Shown: one piece after another, positions 55,600-64,000 of the stretch | Layout of the letters: each line of letters starts with the position of its first letter | How positions within the stretch are numbered: position 1 is the first letter of the stretch | Source: Adiantum capillus-veneris | Lineage: Eukaryota; Streptophyta; Polypodiopsida; Polypodiales; Pteridaceae | Direction of reading: 5' to 3' | NCBI GenBank assembly: GCA_014529385.2 | Contig: CM043952.1 | Location: forward strand, 62,739,119 to 62,803,118 | Length of the DNA: 64,000 bases | Translations under genes and position numbers: made by a program | The notes under the pieces: generated by a model | The model's input: only the letters and a program-made list of their open reading frames with translations | What the model was told of the DNA's origin: nothing | Database searches by the model: none

Positions 55600-56600
55600 C
55601 ATGTAGACCCATGAGCCTTGCTAAATACCTGTGGGATCCATTCCACCTTCGAGCTCTTTGTGTTGTGCAGTATGACCTTTTGTATCTCCAATTTGGGTTT
55701 TCTATGCGTGGTATGGGTGGACATTCTTGGGAAGAGGTAGGGTGGCCACACAGTAGAGAGAGATTGGGAAGGGGGAGGGGGGTGAGGGTTGGAGAGAAGG
55801 ATAGTGAGGTCTACACAGTACAGAGAGAATGAAGGGGAGAGATAGAGAGGATGGAGAGTGAGCTTTTGGCTATGGTGGGATAGTGATGAGATTTGGGCTA
55901 TGGTGGGCTGCATTGTGGAGAATGGAGGGGTGAGGGGAGGGAGAGCTAGAGAGGATGGAGAGTGAGCATTTGGCTATGGTGGGGTTGACTGTAGAGAGAG
56001 TGAGGAGAGGGAGGGGGGACAGTTGAAGAGGAGGATAGTGATGAGCTTTGGGCTATGGTGGGCTGCACATCATAGAGAGAATATAGGGGGAGGGGAGGGA
56101 GAGCTAGAGAAGATGGAGAGTGAGCTTTTGGCTATGGTGGGGTAAACTACAGAGAGAGAGTGAGGGGAGGGGAGGGGGCAGGGGAGAGAAGATTGTGGGA
56201 GAGATAGAGAGAGGGAATTTGAAGAGAAAAAGTGATTTTTTTATGTTTAGTTATGTTTTGGGCAATTTTGGAGGGGAAATTGTCATTTTTGAGACTTTTC
56301 AAAAATTTCAAATTTTTAGGGTTTTTTGACCTACGCGATTTTTCTTTTGGGGTCCCTTTTTGTCAAGGGTCCCTCTCTAGGCTTTATGACACCTCTTCCC
56401 CCCCCCCCCCCCCCCCCCCAGTCCACCTCCCCTTTCTCTCTAGGAATCAAGCATTGAAGAGGGGGACAAATAGACTGCCCCCTATCTCTCCTTAGGCTAT
56501 AGGTGATATCCCAAGAGCCCTTTCATTGGTCCTCTACTAACCCTTCCCTAATCAAAAGGGCCCTAGGAGAGTCCATATTTTTCCTAATGCTACATACCTG
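55600..56600 (-). repeat. Dispersed repeat with a purine-rich tandem region
   Basis: Inverted counterpart of 48241-48920. At 55850-56170 a purine-rich unit of about 150-160 bp (GAGAGTGAGC, TTTGGCTATGGTGGG, GAGGGGAGGGAGAGCTAGAG) is repeated about two and a half times. A run of about 20 C lies at 56399-56419. Confidence 0.6.
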
Positions 56601-57030
56601 GCAATTGCACATACACTTGGCAAGATAGAGAGGATGAGAGAGAGCCACCAAGCGCGTGCAGGCGCACCTCCTAGAGCGGAGTGCTACACCGGCACCGCGA
56701 GAGAGAAAGGAGGAGGGGAGAGAAGAAACACATAAGCACTGGGTACAATATCCCCCCATGCAAGAGTGACCATTTCCCTCTTGCATGTATTTGTTTTATA
56801 GATTTCTTGAATGGTCAAATTGGTTACAAACTGGCCGGCCGGTCATAAATGGCCAAAGCTCATAAGGAGCACTTGAATAATAAAATGTACATAAAATATG
56901 ATATCCTTTTTGCAATAGCCTAGCTCGGTCGAGCCTTTTCCACCTGTGAGCTGCAATAAATAATAAAGTATCAATTCTATAACATACCTCTCCGTTGAAA
57001 AGCAACTGTCCTCAGTTGCAAAGATAAGAA
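56601..57030 (-). mobile_element. Gypsy 3' end and LTR remnant
   Basis: The minus strand reads GCAACTGAGGACAGTTGC and CAACGGAGAGG (end of pol plus polypurine tract), then the LTR start TGTTATAGAATTG at 56984. A TATA box CTATAAAACAA lies at 56801-56791. Same family as 36550-36945. Confidence 0.6.
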
Positions 57031-57419
57031 ATCTGCAAACGATACTTGTAGAAAAAATGATTAGAAATCTGTGTCAAAAATGGCATATAATAAATTTAAT
57101 TATAAAACAGCATTGCTTATGCCTGTCGTCATCCACATACTACAGATTCTAGTGTCCCATACCACTAGAATAAGCAGTATATGTCATACCCTGATGAATC
57201 AGGATATCATTGGTCACACTCATCATCAATCTCATAATGTCAAGTCTCATCACATAAACGTTGCCGTGATAAAATAATCATTAGATACCAAATCCCAATC
57301 CAATTCCAATTCCACAATATAAGTCCAAATCCAGATCACTTTCATTATGTACCCGGGTAATAAAATCATACCAGTTACAGTGGTGGCCAGCCACTACAGC
57401 ATGATTTTGTGATCGGTGT

Positions 57420-57615
57420 TGCCTAAATCGGTGAATCTACACCAATAAGACGTGCTGCCTAAATCGACGAATTTGCACTAGTGCTGCCTAAATCGATGAA
57501 TCTGCATTTGGTATAAGTTTAAAAATCATGAATCTGCAATTTATCAATGTGCTACCTAAATCGGCGGATCTGCACGAGGATGAGCATTTACACACTGCCT
57601 AAACCGGCGAATCTG
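57420..57615. repeat. Interspersed short repeat CTGCCTAAATCG
   Basis: Five copies of GCTGCCTAAATCG(G/A)(C/T)GAATCTGCAC, with one or two changes each, at about 57421, 57450, 57483, 57552 and 57594. They are separated by unlike spacers of roughly 10-45 bp. Confidence 0.8.
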
Positions 57616-57619
57616 TGTG

Positions 57620-60600
57620 CATGTGACCAATGGACGAGACAAGACATAAAGAAAAAAAAAACAAAAAAAACAAAACAAAAAATTTACTAGCTAGTGGTGC
57701 CAAATTGGAGTATGTTGCGGTCCCATAGTGCTGCACAAAACTGTTTCTCACTATCCATATCAGCTCGTGTGTGTAGTTGTATATCAGCTTGATGATAAAG
57801 TTGCTCAGTTTAAATTTACATTCAGGGGAAGCAACAAGCGACAATGTGAGGATGGGTAATTTCACATACAATGATAAAGAAGCAAAAGATCTCATTGCTT
57901 TGAAATTATCCATTTGGACTATGCTGGTTGCAAACTACTAACTGTGTGCTATGAAATACATGTACGAAATAAGAACAACTTAGAAGGAAGTAGAGAGGGT
58001 GAGTTGTATCATAGGAGTATGTGAAGCCAATCAGTGTATGACAATGTAATCACATGAGAGAGAGGAATCATAATGACGAGAGTTTAAGGAAAATTATAGC
58101 AATAGATACATTGAAGAACTTACTCATTAAAGAGGATTAAAATACTTTAGTGAAACATTGCAAAATTACGTACCTGGGGGTGGTTCGAAGAAAAGATTTG
58201 GAGTTAAATTGTCAAATGCAAAACAAGTAGTCAAAAAGGAAGGTCAGTAGCAAAATAATCAGTTGGTTAATGTTAATGAAGATAGACAATTGGATTATCT
58301 AATAAAAAGTAAGGACAAATGTGAGACCACTGGTAATGCAAGTGTTAGCAAGAGAAATTTAACAACTTTGTAGTATGCAGAAAGGCTAGATCCTACAATA
58401 TTTTATAGCATCACTAGTGGAGGAATTAGGCAAAATTTATGTAATGAAGATCAGTATCAATTTGACAAGGTTTACAAAAAAAAGTAAAAGATGCTTCAAG
58501 AACGCGTTATATACATGTTGAAAACAATCACACTTATTTGCCAGTCTCAATATACATTAACAGTGTGTAATCAAGAAGACTTGCAAAAGACTTCTATGTC
58601 ACTAATGAAAACATACAAGTGAAATATTAATCTGGCCATATCTAGGTATTAGTCGTGCTGAGTAAGTGGAGGAACTGTGTTTGTCAAGGAGGAAAGATAA
58701 AGAGAGTAGTGGGGCTGTGAATATTGCCTTGTGAGAGTCAAGAATGTGAAGTGACTTGTTGGTGGATCCCAGTAGAATAGAAGGAGAGACTCGACATGGG
58801 GAGGAGAAAGTTGTACAACAAACTTCAGAAGCTCCCTATACTAGAGGTATATTGATCAATAGAGTCAATATGCTTGGGAGCATAAGACGCCTATGTCTAT
58901 GAGGGCCACCCCATCAGTGATGGAGGCTCAAACAGAGGATCTGGACTATTTTAGCAAGGCATGGGAGACATCCAATATGACTATATTATTGTGGAGTCAA
59001 TGGTCCTTACTGACCGATGCAATACATCTGGGGATAGTGCCTGATGCAAGCCAGTCGCATAAGACACTGATGTTTAGTGTAGCCATTATGTTACTGCCGT
59101 TTATGTTTTACCCAGACATGGTAGGAGATCCAACAAGATTGTAGCACATTGATCTCATAGGTCATTTGGGCCTTTGGAAAACGATTAATATCACCAACTT
59201 ACCATACGTGGTTAATTTAGTAGCATTGGAACAATCTTAGGAGAAATCACCCAATGAGTGGAGAATCATGTGGGATAACTTCAAAGGGGAAGGATGCTCT
59301 GCAAATATATATCTATATGTATTATCATAAAGAAATTCACATTGATGCAGCAATCGAGAACGATGTCTCAACTCAGCATAGGAACTGTTGAGATGGACCA
59401 AGACCACAAATTTAGTGTGTATGCGTTGTGTTTTGCGGTTCTAGAGCTGAACTTCCCATATGTCCTTCTGTCAAGCTTCCAAGCTGTGGTCCGTCGATGA
59501 CACACCCACTAAAAACTTTATGAGTCTCGTTCATCGTGCATGCAAGCTGGGCAGATTTTAATATTGGAGTGCATTGTGAAAGCATTAGTGCGACGCCAGC
59601 TCTGAACATTGAGAAATACTAAACACTTGAGAAAGGAGAACTAGTTTGTGAGCGTGGGCTCAACCTGCAAAAACCGGCAACAAACCAGGTCCGTGGCGAC
59701 GTGTTGCAAGCTTTTCCCATGCTTCTTCAATGGCAGCCCCGCAGTCATAAGAACTTCACGACACATTCCCAAATGAAAAAAGGGTCTTTTTTTCCATATA
59801 ATTTACCACGTTCAAGGGGGAAAAAAACCTCCAAATTTTCTTTTCCATCTAGGAAAGCTACTAGTAAAATACACCCATGTTGGAAAATGTGATGGATTTT
59901 TTTCCCATGTAATTAAGTTATGAAAATATTTTTCTTTATGAAAAACGAATGGTTTTCTACTTGGAAATTATGTTGTCATGTGGTGAAATATTTTCTCAAG
60001 TTAGAAAAATAGTTTTCCTAACTTGGATTTTTTATAGAGTTGGGTTCTCTTTTTGGCTGGCTAAAAATAAGATAAATTGTTTTTGGGATTTTTCTTTTGG
60101 ATTGGTGAGTGCTGCAATGAGTGCTCAAAAGGGTACTGGGTTCTTGAGTGCGTTAATGATGTTACCAGCATGGAGGCCAGAGGGATCCTATGTTGGTGGG
60201 TGAAAACTTAAAAGGCTCTCTCAAGAAGGTGCAGTTACCGAAATGGCATCATTGTGGAGGTTCATTTTTTGAGGTTCTCGCTTCCTCGTTAGATGAGGGT
60301 AGTGACTAGGCTAGTCTCCTAAAACCCTAGGTCCCTTCTCTCACGTTCTGTCTTTTGCTCACTTTCTCTTTCTTGCCCTACGCTTTTCTAAATAATCCTG
60401 TACATATAAATCGGGTTTTCAAGCCCTCGACCGCTCTCCACCTAGTGCTTGCGCGAGCCTCTTTGCAGGTTGTGGCTCAGTTGTGATCTCAAGCCGTTCG
60501 GAAGCTCTTTCTTTTCTTGCAAAGCTCTTTTCGACCCTTCGGAAGGCAATAATTTTGCCGCTTCGTCATATTTTCACTGACATGACTTTCGCTTGTTGGA

Positions 60601-61132
60601 TCTGTTACGCGTTTGTTGGAAGGGCTTTGGTGTTTGTGTAGTGTTTTGTGTTTGACTTTGCTAATCATAGAGTTTATGGGTGATTCCGTTGGCTTTGACG
60701 TGCACATCCTTTTAAGTTTTTGATACTATGTTGGAATTGCAAAGCGGGTTGCTACTCGCACCTCAAAACTAAACCTAATTTTTCTAAAATCTCCCCTTCG
60801 CCAATTCAAGGAAAGTAATGTTGTATGTTTGGAGAGATGATTTACTCTGAACAATGCTTCTATGTGTGGGGTAGCTCCAATAAGGTTTTATTGAAGCTTC
60901 GAGCGCAGGTGTTAGAACCTTGTGCGGGTTTGACGCCTTTTTTGCTTTGCTATTATGGGATCGTCTTCGATGAGCTTTCGTGATGTAGCAATTGGTCTTG
61001 GGTGTATTGGGTTATTGTTTGAGAGGGTTTTAATCAGTGCAATAAGTGTCGATAAGCACATAAGTTATTGTTGGAGGTCTCTTATATCTAGTGCTCTCTA
61101 TTTCTCTCTAGCTCACTTGTCATTCTATCTCG

Positions 61133-61197
<65 letters not shown>

Positions 61198-64000
61198 GCC
61201 TGCCCAAAGGGCAAAGGCTATAGAGTATAGGAGATGCCTTCTCTTTTTGTTGAGTAAAATAGGAAAAAAGTTTAGTTGTATTTTCAAGCAATTTTTGAAG
61301 CAAGAATTTTTGTGACTGGATAGAGATGATAGTGGGGACTTATGATGAGGCAAGGGTGTAATAAGTGAAGAGAGAGGTTGTTACGACAGTGTGCAATGAC
61401 GTTTCCAAGGTGTCTCCAGCAGTTTGGATTTTGATTTTTAAAGATTCGCTTGTTGGCTAAAAATAGAAATTCGAATGACTTTTTGTTGGAATAAACTTTT
61501 CTGATTGGTGGATAAGTTACCCTTCCTCTCGAGTGTTGACCTTGAGGTGCAGACTCAATCATGCATTCTGCATTGAAGCTGCTTTTGATTTTCAGACATT
61601 TCACTGTCTGCCTTAAGCTTTTATCGAGATAAACTAAATCTTCATTGTAAACGTGCAGGTCCGTCCTCGTTGCTGTCATGAAGGTTCTGAGTTATGTGTC
61701 CAACTTTTTCTCTGTAGGATTGCTTCATTAACGTTTGATCTTGTAATTGTCTATTGCCTATGGATGCCCCCAATTGCAGTCCGCATAGCATTTTTGAATT
61801 ATCTTTTGTAATATTGACGGCACCTATGAGTCTATATTGGAACACGGAGTCGTTGCAATGATGGTCATACATTTGAAGCGAGGGTTTTTTTCTTGGGGAT
61901 TATCAAAAAGTGTGCTTGCACACTGCGCTGAGCAAGGTTAATAATAGAACAAACTTATGTTGAACGGGACGTTGAATGTGGATGGATGTCAAGGGATGGT
62001 GTCGAAAGTAGTTGAGCTTCTTCCAAATATAATTGTCATTACTTATTATAATGCCTCTTGAAAGGTTCCTCATGGCTTCTCCGTGTAATTTCTCTAAGCT
62101 TCAATGTTTGTGACCCTCATGGTGTGCAAACAAGAGAGCTGCTCCTTGCAATGCTTGAGAGCTATTGTCTCTAATCCTTGAGCCCATAGAAAATATTTGC
62201 ATCTCCGTTTTTATCATGAGAGATATATGCTTTCTCTAGCTATGTAATTAGCCAAGACTTGCGCTTCAGAAGCAGAGGCCTTGTTTAAGTGGCAACCTAT
62301 AAGATATCCTTTTGTTTGAGCACATTCTAAGAAAATGTAATTCTCTTTATTACTTTTGATAGCCTCGCATTTAAATTCAAACGTGAAGGTTGCCCCAAAG
62401 ATCATAGACATTGTTAAAAAGATATTAAATAATATCTTTCCTTGTGATATTATGGTGATCTTTCTATCTAATAATTTCATTCATGTCGGGTATCTACATC
62501 TCAGCAAATTGAACTATTGTATACTTGCATTTTATGGTCATGCCTCCAAGTTTTCTTGCATCATTCTTTCTTTGGTATCCCTTGTGATCAATGCAAGCGC
62601 AGTTCTAAGCTGGCAGTTTGGGGATTGTAGACAAAAATATTGCTACACTCTTGAACTATTCTAGGAGTTGTCTTGGATTGTGGGCATACCCTTGAACTAC
62701 AAGAGCGGTGCACTAACTCCACCTTGAAGCTGTTGGAGCCATCATGGAGCTATGGGATACGGGCACAACAAGAGCCACACGAGTGCAATGTTCTCCATGT
62801 GTATGAGGCCTTTGAGGAGGGGTGTTGTAGCCTTGCCAAAGCACATAGGAGACGTAGAGCTTCTTGCAATAGTCATGATGGGCATATCTTGCAATCAAGG
62901 TGCTTCAAGAGTCGACATTCCAAATAGAAAGCTCATGAATGACTTCTTATGCTTTGCAAGGGCACCACATTTGGGTTACATATCGACCAAAGCATTTCCA
63001 ATCTGTGTTAGAAAAAACAGGGGTACAATGTATTCTAACCGCGGCTAAAATCATATAATCCCGGTTAGATTTTATATAATTGTAATGTGATAGCATGGTA
63101 GATTTTCTTTTCTACATGGTAAAGTAGATCTTTTCTATGTGGTAAAGTAGCAGTTTGTATGTCTTTATTTCTCCAAGCACCATTATTACAAGTGGAGATA
63201 CTTTTAGATCTGCATTGTCGCTCTACTTTTATTAACATCATAGGCCTCGGGTCTAGCAAGCAGCTGGGAGATCTTTAACATACGGGGCTTGCCTCTGAGC
63301 TAAGATTATTTAAACAACAAGACAATAGTAGAGTCTAATGCACATAATTGGAGGAGTTTAAAGTGTGACGGGTCTCAGTTGAGGGAAGTGTGTAAAGAAG
63401 TTGTTAAGTGACTTTCATAAGGCTTGATTGGTCAATGAGTTTCAAGTGAGTAAATTTTCACAACCTATTTTAGGAAAAGAATATATACATGGGAGTCAAG
63501 CCATGACAGTACAAGCTTGCTAGCTAGGGCGTCTATCAATGCCCACAAAGCTAAGAAGTTCTCTGTTTATTTCTCAGCGGATGCACAATTATTGCATGGT
63601 GTTTGTATGTTATTTTTTTAGAATTTTTATGTCAAATGTTTGTATGTTGCTTTTTGGAAGTTTTATGACAATGGTGGAATTCTTAGTTAGGCATGTCAAG
63701 ATTCAACATTTGCTTGGTACACTTTAGGTGTAATCACTTTCATTTTGTGTGATATATGCGTAGGATTCCTTGTAAGCAAAAGTCTTGGATTGTAAAGTAG
63801 AGGTTGATTAGCTGATATAGCAGGCTCTAAGACAAAGTTGATCTGTAAACTCATGACATTGGCCATGGGTAAGTCTAAAGGAGGCCATTGGGAGTAGGAT
63901 ATGTGCACACTTGGTTGTATCTATGAACCTTTAGCATATGTGATGTAGAAAACATCTCATATGTACTCATGAGCTATCCTATTAAATGCATTTGGATAGA
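57620..64000. other. No recognisable gene; (CT)n tract at 61137
   Basis: AT-rich DNA with only short unsupported frames on both strands. Noted: an A-rich run at 57650-57680, a pure CT tract at about 61137-61191, and a TATA-like ACATATAAATCGGG near 60400 downstream of a pyrimidine-rich stretch. No transposase, RT or conserved enzyme motif was found. This could be host intergenic or intronic DNA. Confidence 0.45.

Noticed and set aside
62640..62960. Possible coding block with long plus-strand frames
   Set aside because: Two overlapping frames of similar length, no familiar motif, no conserved partner.

Overview
The window is nuclear DNA from a land plant with a large, repeat-rich genome. It is built almost entirely of transposable elements: a CACTA DNA transposon, giant Ty3/gypsy retrotransposons of the Tat/Athila type (tRNA-Asp-like primer site, no chromodomain) and Ty1/copia elements, separated by long (CT)n tracts. 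A fern, gymnosperm or similarly large genome would fit; I cannot place the species. I found no intact host gene and no tRNA or rRNA gene.

Layout. 1-3057: the 5' end of a minus-strand CACTA element with a broken transposase, a captured fragment of a host HIPP (heavy-metal-associated isoprenylated protein) gene and a subterminal hairpin. 3058-3632: a plus-strand LTR-like fragment. 3633-35245: one minus-strand gypsy complex. Its right part, element A (16189-35245, 19.1 kb), has 945-948 bp LTRs, a primer-binding site, a 1.3-1.4 kb leader, gag, an 8-kb gag-pol frame, a 2.8-kb non-coding region and a large extra gene (ORF-X) before the 3' polypurine tract. Its left part, element B, is a related but deleted element. 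It begins with a second copy of A's LTR, primer site and leader, keeps only the tail of pol plus a decayed ORF-X, and ends in a tandem array of five LTRs separated by identical 56-bp spacers. 35246-37393: unassigned sequence with an old gypsy LTR. 37394-41928: a plus-strand mosaic of copia LTR pieces, a gypsy gag and a copia RT/RNase H. 42169-47442: a complete-structure minus-strand copia element with a 5-bp target duplication. 47443-57620: LTR remnants, tandem duplications and a long compound palindrome. 57620-64000: no recognisable gene.

The most interesting system is elements A and B. Both carry a 24-bp perfect palindrome repeated at about 284-bp intervals in the non-coding DNA. One base pair differs between A and B, and the change is compensated on both arms. 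A matching half-site lies in the LTRs. A's polyprotein has two retropepsin-type proteases (one after integrase), a duplicated integrase zinc-finger unit and two unusual zinc knuckles. ORF-X, a coiled-coil protein of about 1,090-1,145 residues that I do not recognise, sits behind a conserved branch point and 3' splice site. My working hypothesis is an element-encoded DNA- or RNA-binding system that recognises the palindromes, comparable in logic to the VANC anti-silencing proteins of VANDAL transposons. This is inference.
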